Under the pieces are notes generated by a model. It saw only the letters and a program-made list of their open reading frames with translations, ran no database searches and was not told the origin of the DNA. The translations under genes and the position numbers were made by a program. Shown in pieces: positions 7,836-16,215 of a DNA stretch of 64,000 bases. The stretch is from assembly GCA_029552545.1 (NCBI GenBank), contig JAKPDO010000050.1:62001-126000 (forward strand). The letters run 5' to 3'. Source of the stretch: Planctomycetota bacterium (lineage in GTDB: Bacteria; Planctomycetota; Phycisphaerae; Sedimentisphaerales; Anaerohalosphaeraceae). How positions within the stretch are numbered: position 1 is the stretch's first letter; the number at the start of each line of letters is the position of its first letter.

Positions 7836-8796
7836 TAATGTGGATACAGTCCTAATTATGGAGGAATCTTGGGATTTCCTGATTGTCCTGGATGCCTGCC
7901 GTTATGACTATTTTGAAAGGGTCTTTGGGGATTTTTTAAAAGGTGGACAGCTTTCTTGTCGCAAGTCGGTGGGCAGCTGTACGGAGGAATGGAGGAAGCG
8001 ATCGTTTCCGGGCTATTATGCGGATGTGGTCTATGTGTCTTCTAATCCTTATATAAATTCGCTGAAATCTGTATTAGGCTTTCATGGCGGAGAGCATTTT
8101 TATCGAGTGATTGATGTTTGGCAAACCAGATGGGATGAAAGCCGGGGTACGGTGCTTCCAGAAATGGTTACCAGAGAAGCGCTCGGTGCTCTGGCTCGGC
8201 ATCCTGGCAAGAGAATGATTGTGCACTACCTGCAGCCACATGCGCCTTATCTGGGGTTCGGCTCGGATTGTGCGGGATTTCCACAACCGGATGTAGGAAA
8301 AGAGGTTGTGCTGATGGGAACGGTTTTGGGGGAACAATCAAAAGGTTTTCGAAAAAAGATTTATGAAAAACTGTGTTCCTGGATAAAGCATGGCTGTTTG
8401 CTGGGCAACCATCCAGAGTGGTTCATGGCGGAGTTCTTACAATTGCCGCCTTTGAGTCCTATGGATGCGGTGCGTCGAAAATACGGTCCGGAAGGACTCC
8501 GAAGGGCTTATCAGGAGAATCTGGAAATTGTGCTCAAGCATGTAAGCCAACTTCTGGAATATTTGAAGGGGAAGGTGGTGATCACTTCGGACCACGGAGA
8601 ATTCCTGGGAGAGGGACGCTTTTACTCGCACGGTTTAGATTCCGATGATCCTTGTTTGCGGCACATTCCCTGGTGGACGACCTGCCGTGCTGATGCCGTC
8701 CCACTCCGTGAGGAACACATAGGACAAGCAAACCGTTCTTTTGTTGTTGAGGAAGACACCATTCATAAGAGATTAAAAGATTTGGGATATTTATAG
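7813..8796 (+). CDS. Sulfatase-like / alkaline phosphatase-superfamily protein
   Basis: 327 residues. DFLIVLDACRYDYF near the N-terminus matches the first metal-binding Asp region, and VITSDHGEFLGEG matches the S/T-D-H-G metal site of sulfatase/phosphoglycerol-transferase-type enzymes. HYLQPHAPYLGFG lies between. No signal peptide or membrane segment is obvious, so it may act in the cytoplasm on precursors. Start GTG 7813 was chosen because AAGGAA lies 7 nt upstream; this overlaps the flippase gene by 23 nt. ATG 7858 is an alternative but has no ribosome-binding site. Substrate unknown; in such clusters these proteins may add or remove phosphate or sulfate groups (inference). Confidence 0.75.
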   Translation: MSWSKTNNNVDTVLIMEESWDFLIVLDACRYDYFERVFGDFLKGGQLSCRKSVGSCTEEWRKRSFPGYYADVVYVSSNPYINSLKSVLGFHGGEHFYRVIDVWQTRWDESRGTVLPEMVTREALGALARHPGKRMIVHYLQPHAPYLGFGSDCAGFPQPDVGKEVVLMGTVLGEQSKGFRKKIYEKLCSWIKHGCLLGNHPEWFMAEFLQLPPLSPMDAVRRKYGPEGLRRAYQENLEIVLKHVSQLLEYLKGKVVITSDHGEFLGEGRFYSHGLDSDDPCLRHIPWWTTCRADAVPLREEHIGQANRSFVVEEDTIHKRLKDLGYL

Positions 8797-8818
8797 GATA
8801 AACAGTGAGCGGTGATTT

Positions 8819-10444
8819 ATGCATAGATCCCTTTTGCTGATCGGGATTGACGGCGGGACATGGGCTGTTCTCGAACCAGCCATTCAGGCCGGATGTATGC
8901 CTTTTTTAAAAAGTCTCCGCGACAGGGGGGTCTGGGGAGTATTGAAATCCACCATTCCTGCCATTACACCGGCGGCCTGGGGGGCTTTTCAGACAGGAAA
9001 AAATCCGGGAGCCAGCGGAGTCTATGATTTTTACTGCTGGTCCGCAAAAGAACGAAAAGAGTATCCCGTCAATTCTCAGTATTTAGGGAAGACAATTTGG
9101 CAGCGATTCAGTGAAGCTGGGTTGACCTGCGGTGTTTTGAATGTGCCGATGACTTATCCGCCGCGTCCGATTCGGGGTGTGGTAGTCAGCGGACTTCTGA
9201 CCCCTTCGCTGGAGTCGGATTTTACCTATCCGGCAGATTTCAAGAAGGAACTTCTTCGGGCGGTTCCGGATTATGATATCCTGACTTTTAAGAAACTTCA
9301 AAAGGAAAAAATTACACGAAAGACGATTCATAATTTTGTTGAACAGATGGCCCAAACGGTTCGGGTGCGAACCAGAGCGGCGAAGTATATTATTCAAAGC
9401 CGAAATCCGGATGTCATGATGGTGCATTTTCAGTCCAGCGATGTAATACAGCACGGCTTATGGCATTTTATCTCCACGGATTGTCCGGAGTATACCCCGA
9501 GTCTGCAGCAGTATGTTTTTGAAACCTTTTACCGCACGTTGGATTCGAGCATTGAGGAGATTGTTCAAGAATTTTATCCGAATCAACTTGGCCTGGGAGG
9601 CGTGTTTCTTCTTTCCGATCATGGTTTTACTCGGCATCGAACGCGCTTTAACCTGGGAAACTGGCTGGTTCAGCAGGGATATCTGCGCATCTGTCCGGCC
9701 CGGATTCTGGGGTTTCCGGTGAGTGAATTGGCTCAGCGTATTCGATTGGGGAGGATTCTCGGATTTTTGCTGCCTCCGATTTGGCATCGCAAGGTTCTCT
9801 CCAGATTTTATCCCCGGCCTGTCTGTGTGGATTGGGATTGGTCAAGGGTGTATGCCAGCGGTTATTGCAATGAAGGGTTCTTGTTTGTTTTGGAAAACGA
9901 TCCGCTGAAAAAAGAAATGATTTGCAAAATTGTTGTTGAAAAACTCTTGGAGGTGAATGATCCGGCGACAGGCGGAAAAGTGATTGAGAAAGTCTATCGT
10001 AAAGAAGAAGTGTTTCAGGGAGCCTATCTGGACAAGATGCCCGATTTGGTGGTTTGTCCTTGTCCGGGATATTCCATTACTGGTGGATATCAATATGAAA
10101 AAACACTGTTTGAACCGGTGCAGCTGAAGACGGATTTTCACTTGGGCAAGCATCATCCGGATGGTTTTTTTGTCGCCGCCGGAGAGGGGCTTATCCGCAG
10201 CGGCGGAGAACAGGCGAATCTGCTGGATATGGCCCCAACTTTACTGGCGTATATGGGTGTGCCGATTCCCTCTGATATGGATGGTCAGGTGCGGCAAGAG
10301 TGGTTTGAGCCGTCCTTTTGGCAGTGGAATCCGATTCGGCGGATACAGGAGGAGCAAAAGGAAACGAAGGGGGAGCAAGAGGTCTATTCTCCGCAGGAAG
10401 CCGAAAAAGTGAAAAAGAGATTGGAGGAGCTTGGGTATTTATGA
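8819..10444 (+). CDS. Alkaline phosphatase / nucleotide-pyrophosphatase superfamily protein
   Basis: 541 residues. The N-terminus LLIGIDGGTWAVLEP contains the first metal-binding Asp, TIPAITPAAWGAFQTGKNPG contains the candidate catalytic Thr, and LLSDHGFTRHR and LGKHHPDGFF supply the later Asp/His metal ligands of type I phosphodiesterase/nucleotide pyrophosphatase proteins. It starts 22 nt after the sulfatase-like gene and its end is followed immediately by a glycosyltransferase gene. Two members of one superfamily side by side in a polysaccharide operon suggest modification or turnover of phospho- or sulfo-groups on the glycan. C-terminal 45 residues are charged and helical. Confidence 0.8.
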   Translation: MHRSLLLIGIDGGTWAVLEPAIQAGCMPFLKSLRDRGVWGVLKSTIPAITPAAWGAFQTGKNPGASGVYDFYCWSAKERKEYPVNSQYLGKTIWQRFSEAGLTCGVLNVPMTYPPRPIRGVVVSGLLTPSLESDFTYPADFKKELLRAVPDYDILTFKKLQKEKITRKTIHNFVEQMAQTVRVRTRAAKYIIQSRNPDVMMVHFQSSDVIQHGLWHFISTDCPEYTPSLQQYVFETFYRTLDSSIEEIVQEFYPNQLGLGGVFLLSDHGFTRHRTRFNLGNWLVQQGYLRICPARILGFPVSELAQRIRLGRILGFLLPPIWHRKVLSRFYPRPVCVDWDWSRVYASGYCNEGFLFVLENDPLKKEMICKIVVEKLLEVNDPATGGKVIEKVYRKEEVFQGAYLDKMPDLVVCPCPGYSITGGYQYEKTLFEPVQLKTDFHLGKHHPDGFFVAAGEGLIRSGGEQANLLDMAPTLLAYMGVPIPSDMDGQVRQEWFEPSFWQWNPIRRIQEEQKETKGEQEVYSPQEAEKVKKRLEELGYL

Positions 10445-10463
10445 TAGTCAGGTTTTGAAGCTT

Positions 10464-11696
10464 ATGAGAATTGCCGTTATTGTCAGCACGTTTCCAAAAC
10501 TTTCCGAAACGTTTATTCTCAATCAGATTACCGGGTTGCTGAAGCGGGGGCATACGGTACGGATTTTCAGCCGATACCATCCTCAAGAGAGGGTTTTACA
10601 TTCGGAAGTAGCTGAATATGAACTTTTGGAACGGACGGTTTACCTGCCGACAGTGCCGGTGTCCAAATGGGTCTGCCGTTTCAAGGCCGTCGGCTGGCTG
10701 CTGCGGTTTTTGTTCACGCATCCGGTGGTTCTGTTTCGAGTGCTTCGTTATCTGCTGAGCCGCCAGGAGCCTTTTTCCTATCTTCTTTTTTTTCATTCAC
10801 TACCGATTTTGTCTTTCAGGCCGGATGTGATTCATGTGCATTTCGGGAATAACGGCACTTTTTACTGGCCGTTGAAGATCATCCAGCCTAAGACAGCCTT
10901 TTTAACGATGTTTCACGGACATGATTTGCTTTTGGGGTTGGAGGGGGGGGCGGATTACTATCGTCAAGTATTTGGGTTTGCCGACAAAATATTGGCAAAT
11001 TCGGAATTCACCCGGCAGCGGCTTCTGGAGCAGGGAGCTCCTGTGGAGCGTCTTTGCGTGCATTATGTTGGAATTGAACCGGCCAGATTTGCTTTTCGCG
11101 ATGGACCGCCGGCTCGTTCAGACGGGATTTTTCGCGTTCTGACGGTCTGTCGGCTTTGTGAGCAGAAAAGACCGGATGTGGCTCTGCAGGCGATACAGCA
11201 TCTGATTGAGAAGATTTCTTCTGTACGAGTTGTGTATCATCTGGTTGGCGATGGACCGCTGCGTGCTCAACTGGAGGAATTGGCCGAGACACTCGGGATC
11301 AAAAATAGGATTGTGTTTGAGGGGGCCTTGGAACAAAAGGGGGTGCTGGAGCGATTGCATCAGGCAGATGTGTTCCTATTGACCAGCCGGGATGAATGGC
11401 TGGGGGTAGTTCTTTTGGAGGCGCAGGCAGCCGGCGTGCCTATTGTGGCGACAAATGTGGGGGGAATTCCGGAAGCGGTCCTGCCGGGGCGGTCGGCCAT
11501 TCTGGTGCCTGTCGGCGATGCGGAAGCGGCGGCCAGGGCCATGGCGGAACTGCTGCAGGACCCGCAAAAGAGGATACAGATGGGGCAGGAGGGACGGAAG
11601 TATGTGGAGGAGCGGTATGACGTGGATATGTTGAATGACAAACTGGTGAGAATCTATTCAGAAGCTCTGCAAAATTGCCGACGACAGGGACGATGA
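10464..11696 (+). CDS. GT4-family glycosyltransferase
   Basis: Predicted retaining glycosyltransferase with two Rossmann-like lobes, cytoplasmic or membrane-associated. Starts MRIAVIVSTFPKLSETFI, the usual N-terminal strand and loop; LVGDGPLRAQLEELA and EAQAAGVPIVATNVGGIPEAV are the C-terminal donor-nucleotide-binding segments with the E-x7-E type acidic pair. ATG 10464 was chosen because the family N-terminus begins there; an in-frame TTG at 10431 would overlap the preceding gene. 410 residues. It is clearly related to the second GT4 gene at 12685. Donor and acceptor sugars cannot be read from sequence. Confidence 0.88.
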   Translation: MRIAVIVSTFPKLSETFILNQITGLLKRGHTVRIFSRYHPQERVLHSEVAEYELLERTVYLPTVPVSKWVCRFKAVGWLLRFLFTHPVVLFRVLRYLLSRQEPFSYLLFFHSLPILSFRPDVIHVHFGNNGTFYWPLKIIQPKTAFLTMFHGHDLLLGLEGGADYYRQVFGFADKILANSEFTRQRLLEQGAPVERLCVHYVGIEPARFAFRDGPPARSDGIFRVLTVCRLCEQKRPDVALQAIQHLIEKISSVRVVYHLVGDGPLRAQLEELAETLGIKNRIVFEGALEQKGVLERLHQADVFLLTSRDEWLGVVLLEAQAAGVPIVATNVGGIPEAVLPGRSAILVPVGDAEAAARAMAELLQDPQKRIQMGQEGRKYVEERYDVDMLNDKLVRIYSEALQNCRRQGR

Positions 11697-12688
11697 GTCA
11701 AAAACAGACTTTTACAGTTAGTGTGGTGATTCCGGCGTATAACGCGGAAGCCACGATTGAGCGGGCGATTGAAAGCGTCCTGCGTCAGACGCGGCCGCCG
11801 GAGGAGATTATTGTCGTCGATGACGGCTCGACAGACCGCACGGCCGAGAAGGTGCGGCGGTATGAGCCGAAAGTCAGGTACTTGTTTGAATCGAATAACG
11901 GCCCTTCGAATGCCCGCAATTTGGGTATTCTGTCGGTTCAGAAGGGAGAATGGGTAGCTTTTTTGGATGCCGATGACGAGTGGCTTCCGGAAAAGCTGGA
12001 GTGTCAGGTTAACCATTTGAGTCGAAACCCCGATCTGCTTTGGACTTTCAGTAATTATTGGCTTTGTTTTTACGGTGTGGGAGAACGACGAACGGCGTTT
12101 GAAGACAAGAAAACCTCTTTTTTGTTGAAAAATAGGGAGTATTTTGATGATTATTTAGATGTCTATGCTCAAATTGGACATGCTCTGACTTCCTCGGTGA
12201 TTATTCGGCGGCGTGTTTTGCTGGAGGTCGGTCTTTTTGAAACAGACCGTTTCTGGGCAGAAGATACCGACTTATTTTTTCGGATTTCCTATCGTCATCC
12301 TCAAATTGGTTATCTTTCCAAACCCTTGGTTCTGTATTATGCGGGATATCCGGGAAGTCTCACGGAGGAGCAGAAGAGGCAAATCCAGCCACGATGTAGT
12401 TTGGTTTTGAAGCATTTGGCTCTTTCTGCTCAGCACGGACGGCTTGAGAAGTTTATGCCTTGTGCCCGTAAGATGCTGGAAAACTGCATTCGCCGGCTTT
12501 TGCAAAACAATCCGATATCAGATTTGCATGAAATTCCTGCAGAGCTGGATGTTTTTTTGCCTGCCCGACTGAGGAAAGAGGTGTGGTGCAGACGGAAATG
12601 GCCCCGGGCGGCTGCAATAGTTTTCAGCCTTTATTTCTCTTTCAAAAATGCACTAAATCAGATTGTACAAAAGAGGATGCTTCTGTGA
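11693..12688 (+). CDS. GT2-family glycosyltransferase
   Basis: 331 residues. GT-A fold: SVVIPAYNAEATIERAIESV, IIVVDDGSTDRTAEKV, NGPSNARNLGI and FLDADDEW (DxD metal site) are in the right order in the first ~120 residues; WAEDTDLFFRI contains the ED acceptor-site motif. The start ATG overlaps the preceding stop (ATGA) and has AGGGA just upstream. The C-terminal part has a weak hydrophobic stretch (AAAIVFSLYFSF). Inverting sugar transfer onto a growing polysaccharide is expected; the sugar is unknown. Confidence 0.9.
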   Translation: MSQKQTFTVSVVIPAYNAEATIERAIESVLRQTRPPEEIIVVDDGSTDRTAEKVRRYEPKVRYLFESNNGPSNARNLGILSVQKGEWVAFLDADDEWLPEKLECQVNHLSRNPDLLWTFSNYWLCFYGVGERRTAFEDKKTSFLLKNREYFDDYLDVYAQIGHALTSSVIIRRRVLLEVGLFETDRFWAEDTDLFFRISYRHPQIGYLSKPLVLYYAGYPGSLTEEQKRQIQPRCSLVLKHLALSAQHGRLEKFMPCARKMLENCIRRLLQNNPISDLHEIPAELDVFLPARLRKEVWCRRKWPRAAAIVFSLYFSFKNALNQIVQKRMLL

Positions 12689-13926
12689 AAATAGCTATTA
12701 TGACAGATGTTTTCCCGTCTTTATCTGAAACATTTATTCTCAGTCAGATCGGCGGCCTTCTGGAACAGGGTCATGAGGTTCTGATTCTGGCGGAGAGAAT
12801 GTCGCAGGATTTAATGGTTCATTCAGATGTCAAAAGGTATCATCTTCTGGAGAGAGCCTTTTTTCTTCCCTCGACACCCAAAAAGAAGGCAGCATGTCTG
12901 TTAAAGGCGTTTGGGATTTGGCTGGCTAATTTTCCTTATTATCCCGGCCCGATGCTTCGATTCCTGAAACTGTATTTATTACGCCGAAACGGACTATCGC
13001 TGAAGGTGTTATATTATCTTGTGAAATTGTGCAGACAGCCTGTGGACATCTTGTTTTGTCACTATGGAACCAATGGGATTATTGGAAGTTTATTGAAGGA
13101 ATCTCTTCCATCTTTGAAACTTGTAACGATGTTCCATGGGTATGATGTTCGATTGGGGTTGGCAAAGGGGGGACAGATATACCATTCTTTGTTTGAGAAT
13201 GGAGATTTATTGTTGGCGAATTCACAATTTACCTCTCATCTTTTACAGGAGTTTGGGGCTTTTTCTGAAAAAATTAGGGTTCATCCGGTTGGGGTGGATT
13301 TGACGGTGTTCTGTCCATCGTCTGGAGAATCTTGCAAAAAGCCAGATAAACTTATTCTGCTTTCTGTTGGCAGACTTGTGGAAGAAAAGGGACATCAATA
13401 TGCTTTGCAGGCTATAAAAATATTCCGTGAGAAAAACCCCGGCATAGAGTTCCGGTACCGAATTGTAGGAGGGGGGCCGTTGGAGGGCGTTCTCCGTGAG
13501 TTGGCTGAACAGTTGTCGCTGTCAGAAATTGTAGAGTTTTGTGGATCTGCCTCTCATGAGGGGGTTCTTCAATGTCTGATGGAGAGTGACATTTTTATTC
13601 ACCCCAGCATTTCAGAGGCCTTAGGGCTTTCCATAATAGAGGCACAGGCACTTTGTGTGCCTGTTGTGGCGACTCGGGTTGGGGGGATTCCCGAAGCGGT
13701 CCTTGACGGCCAGACAGGTTATTTGGTGCCGGAGCGAGACAGCCGGGCGATAGCGGAAAAGATTCAATATCTGGCTGAACACCCGGAGATTCGCAGAGAG
13801 ATGGGCAGAAGAGGACGAGAGTATGTGAGGAAGAATTATGACATTCTGGAATTGAATCGACGGCTGGAGAAGATTTTTCTCGAAATGCTTTCTGATAAGC
13901 GTGATTTGTCCGAAAAGGTTTTTTAA
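12685..13926 (+). CDS. GT4-family glycosyltransferase (paralogue)
   Basis: 413 residues beginning VKIAIMTDVFPSLSETFI, near-identical in plan to the GT4 gene at 10464. It has VGRLVEEKGHQYALQAI, VGGGPLEGVLRELAEQL and EAQALCVPVVATRVGGIPEAV in the C-terminal lobe. GTG 12685 overlaps the previous stop (GTGA) and is preceded by AGAGG at good spacing, so it is preferred over upstream starts. Tight overlap shows translational coupling. The two GT4 copies flanking a GT2 suggest duplication inside the operon. Confidence 0.88.
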   Translation: MKIAIMTDVFPSLSETFILSQIGGLLEQGHEVLILAERMSQDLMVHSDVKRYHLLERAFFLPSTPKKKAACLLKAFGIWLANFPYYPGPMLRFLKLYLLRRNGLSLKVLYYLVKLCRQPVDILFCHYGTNGIIGSLLKESLPSLKLVTMFHGYDVRLGLAKGGQIYHSLFENGDLLLANSQFTSHLLQEFGAFSEKIRVHPVGVDLTVFCPSSGESCKKPDKLILLSVGRLVEEKGHQYALQAIKIFREKNPGIEFRYRIVGGGPLEGVLRELAEQLSLSEIVEFCGSASHEGVLQCLMESDIFIHPSISEALGLSIIEAQALCVPVVATRVGGIPEAVLDGQTGYLVPERDSRAIAEKIQYLAEHPEIRREMGRRGREYVRKNYDILELNRRLEKIFLEMLSDKRDLSEKVF

Positions 13927-13939
13927 TAGAGAAAGGGTA

Positions 13940-14695
13940 ATGAATACAAAACTGCCATTAGGTTCATTCCAATTGTTTCGATTTCGTATTCGGCATCTAT
14001 TTTCCCCTTCTTTTTGGTGTCCGATATGTGGATATCGAGGTCCATTTATGATGGATCGTCTTGGTCATCCTCTTCAGCGGAAATATGCGTTATGTGTGAA
14101 ATGTGGAGCTACGGAAAGGCAACGCGTTCAATGGCTTTTGATGCATCGGTTAGCTGCTCAGTATGGATTTTCGGAAAAATCTCTTCTTCATTTTGCTCCG
14201 GAACCTCTGTTTTACGAAGAATTTCGAAAGTTATTCCGGCAGGTAACCACAACAGATATTCAGATGCCGGATGTAGATGTCAGGGCTGATATGCGCCGAT
14301 TGCCGCTTTCTGATGGTTCATTCGATGTTGTATTTGCTTCTCATGTGTTGGAACACATTCCTGAGGACAGACAGGCAATGTGTGAAATTCGACGGGTTCT
14401 TCGCTCTGGCGGTCTGGCGATTATCGAAGTACCGATCGTGTCCGATGTAACGATTGAATACAATTGCCCGAATCCTTATGAGTTTGGACATGTGCGGGCG
14501 CCTGGAGCAGAGTATTACGAACGTTTTAGGGATTTGTTTAGCAGGGTTGAGAAAATTACTTCGGAAGATTTTCCACCTGAACATCAGCCGTTTGTTTATT
14601 GCAACTGGACCATATTCCCAACTAATGAGAGTCCGCTTCGTCGGGCGATGAAAGGGCGAAGACATCCGATAGTAGTAGCTCTGTACCATGTCTAA
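13940..14695 (+). CDS. SAM-dependent methyltransferase with N-terminal zinc-ribbon-like segment
   Basis: 251 residues. The N-terminal part carries two CxxC knuckles (CPICG and CVKCG, about 25 residues apart), likely a zinc ribbon. The rest is a class I methyltransferase: DVDVRADMRRLPLSDGSFDVVFASHVLEHI is the typical region around motifs II-IV, followed by RRVLRSGGLAIIEVP. The glycine-rich motif I is less typical (LLHFAPEPLFYEEFRKL), as often seen in the Methyltransf_11-type proteins of polysaccharide clusters. ATG 13940 was chosen because GAAAGGG lies just upstream; it starts 13 nt after the previous stop. Last gene of the operon. Confidence 0.82.
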   Translation: MNTKLPLGSFQLFRFRIRHLFSPSFWCPICGYRGPFMMDRLGHPLQRKYALCVKCGATERQRVQWLLMHRLAAQYGFSEKSLLHFAPEPLFYEEFRKLFRQVTTTDIQMPDVDVRADMRRLPLSDGSFDVVFASHVLEHIPEDRQAMCEIRRVLRSGGLAIIEVPIVSDVTIEYNCPNPYEFGHVRAPGAEYYERFRDLFSRVEKITSEDFPPEHQPFVYCNWTIFPTNESPLRRAMKGRRHPIVVALYHV

Positions 14696-14719
14696 TAATT
14701 TAAAATCTGAGTAAATAAA

Positions 14720-14745
14720 AAGGCCCTTTCAAAAGAAAGGGCCTT
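14720..14745. terminator. Terminator between convergent genes
   Basis: Perfect 11-bp stem AAGGCCCTTTC / GAAAGGGCCTT with AAAA loop. On the minus strand it is followed by TTTTATTTA, so it mainly ends the prepilin gene; on the plus strand a T-rich tract comes only 8-10 nt later, so it may serve both sides. Confidence 0.8.
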
Positions 14746-14767
14746 CGAGGAGACTATTTTTTGTTTT

Positions 14768-15748
14768 TTAGCGAACTTTTTGACCGAAGTCGTTGACAAG
14801 GAAAGAGTCTTCGGTGCCTTTTGGGGCTTCGTCTGTGCCCTGACGGTCAGGTGTAATCGGCGTCAACCCTTGGCGCCACTGCCAAGGGGTAGTGCTTGTG
14901 GGGCTCGCTTGATAATAAGGAGTGTAAATGTTGTCATTTTTTATCCCAACATCAGAAGTTTTTTCGAAGCTGTTGTGACCGTCGGCAAACATAACGTTTT
15001 GACCTTCCCGCTCGTGTGGCTGAGCGTTTGCAACCATCTGATTCTGACGAACATTCCCAACGTTAGGACTATAATTGGTTGTCCAATAAGCACCAATCTT
15101 ATCTACACAGTTCATCAAGTTTGTGCCTGAAAAAGTTGTTTCTGTGATTTTCGGGTCATACCATGGGTTTTTATCGGCCATAACAGCAAAGGCAGCAGAA
15201 CGAGTATCATCTGCCCGATAACGTCCGGGAGCTCCTGTTGTAGTCCCCATATAGGGCTGGTGATAGGAATAGCTGACACAGCGTTCCGGTCCTTCAGCAT
15301 TGTAAGAAGCTCCGCCGTCATAGCGTCCGAAATCCCAAAGTTCAACAATATCAAAGTTGCTTGGGTTTTTGCCGCTGAATTCAGTTTGGTCGCTTGCCGG
15401 ACAGACAAATAACTTTGGGCTGCAATCTGCCAGTCGAACCAGCAAATACAAGCTGGCGCCTACTGTGATATGATCCCCGTCCACGAAGTTATTTGTTTGT
15501 TGGAAAACGCGGTCTGTGTAGCGGTCCCAGATAAGAGATTTTCCTTGGCCTTGACAAGGGAACTGTCCTTGGAAGTCGTTGGCATACACGGTCATGGCGT
15601 TGCCCAAGCCCTTAAGGTTGGTCCCGCAGACGACCCTCATGGCGATCTTCTTGACCTTGTTGAGGGCGGGCATCAGGATGGCCAGCAGCATCGCAATGAT
15701 GGCGATGACCACCAAGAGCTCAATTAATGTAAAACCTCTCTTTTTCAT
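14768..15748 (-). CDS. Prepilin-type protein (H-x-DG family)
   Basis: 326 residues. The N-terminus [21 protein letters not shown] is a type IV prepilin signal: cleavage after Gly by a prepilin peptidase leaves Phe1 and the Glu5 of the pilin helix. The C-terminus has [15 protein letters not shown], the His...DG signature (here with ten residues between) of the large planctomycete/verrucomicrobial pseudopilin family. Function beyond pilin-like export is unknown. Start 15748 is fixed by AAGGAG 8 nt upstream. The gene stands alone, with a long leader (15749 to about 16055) containing several hairpins and a promoter near 16064-16093. Confidence 0.88.
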   Translation of the reverse strand: MKKRGFTLIELLVVIAIIAMLLAILMPALNKVKKIAMRVVCGTNLKGLGNAMTVYANDFQGQFPCQGQGKSLIWDRYTDRVFQQTNNFVDGDHITVGASLYLLVRLADCSPKLFVCPASDQTEFSGKNPSNFDIVELWDFGRYDGGASYNAEGPERCVSYSYHQPYMGTTTGAPGRYRADDTRSAAFAVMADKNPWYDPKITETTFSGTNLMNCVDKIGAYWTTNYSPNVGNVRQNQMVANAQPHEREGQNVMFADGHNSFEKTSDVGIKNDNIYTPYYQASPTSTTPWQWRQGLTPITPDRQGTDEAPKGTEDSFLVNDFGQKVR

Positions 15749-15802
15749 CGTATTTCTCCTTAACTTTTTGAAGATTTGCTCGACAGAGCGCATCCGGCAA
15801 AA

Positions 15803-15888
15803 CACTTACGATAAGTGCAGTTTTTCCCCTACGCAGGGACGTTTGTTCACTTTTCTGTGAGCAAATCTTACCGGTTTTTTCAGACCGG
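15803..15888 (-). promoter_or_regulatory. Structured 5' leader with four hairpins
   Basis: Read on the minus strand, four stem-loops follow each other: CCGG..CCGG (15871-15888), TTTGCTCAC/GTGAACAAA (15842-15865, one mismatch), CCCT/AGGG (15827-15838) and CACTTA/TAAGTG (15803-15817). They lie 55-140 nt upstream of the prepilin start codon. No T-run follows any of them. A riboswitch, protein-binding leader or mRNA stabiliser is possible; no known riboswitch consensus was matched. Confidence 0.4.
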
Positions 15889-16063
15889 ATTGCGCACGAA
15901 ATTGGAAAGTTCTTAAAAGGGTGCTTTTCCGACGCTGCCAATCCCAAAAGGTACTATCTTTAAGGGGGCAGGTAGAAAGGAGTGTACAAATATAACAACA
16001 AATAATAAAAAATGATGGCTGTTAACTTATTATACCTTTCTGCCTACTTACCCATCTATAGGT

Positions 16064-16093
16064 ATAATACCGGACGCATAAAAAGTTTGTCAA
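16064..16093 (-). promoter_or_regulatory. Candidate promoter of the prepilin gene
   Basis: On the minus strand, perfect TTGACA (16088-16093) and TATTAT (16064-16069) separated by 18 bp. It would give a leader of about 300 nt before the start codon at 15748. Confidence 0.55.
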
Positions 16094-16152
16094 TAAAAAA
16101 ATTTAATTTTCGTGTTTTTTTGATTTCAGTTGACCCCGGTTCCAATCTTTTC

Positions 16153-16180
16153 TTGAAAACCAATCTTCCTTTTTTATAAT
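16153..16180 (+). promoter_or_regulatory. Sigma-70 promoter of the UAP1-like gene
   Basis: TTGAAA (16153-16158), 16-bp spacer, TATAAT (16175-16180). It ends 35 nt before the start codon at 16216. It is divergent from the prepilin promoter at 16064-16093. Confidence 0.7.
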
Positions 16181-16215
16181 ACGCCGTTCTCTGAAAAAGT
16201 TTCGAAGGGTTTTTT

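Noticed and set aside
15790-15900. Cyclic di-GMP riboswitch (GEMM) in the prepilin leader
   Set aside because: The conserved GEMM core sequences and tetraloop-receptor layout were not found; only simple hairpins are seen.
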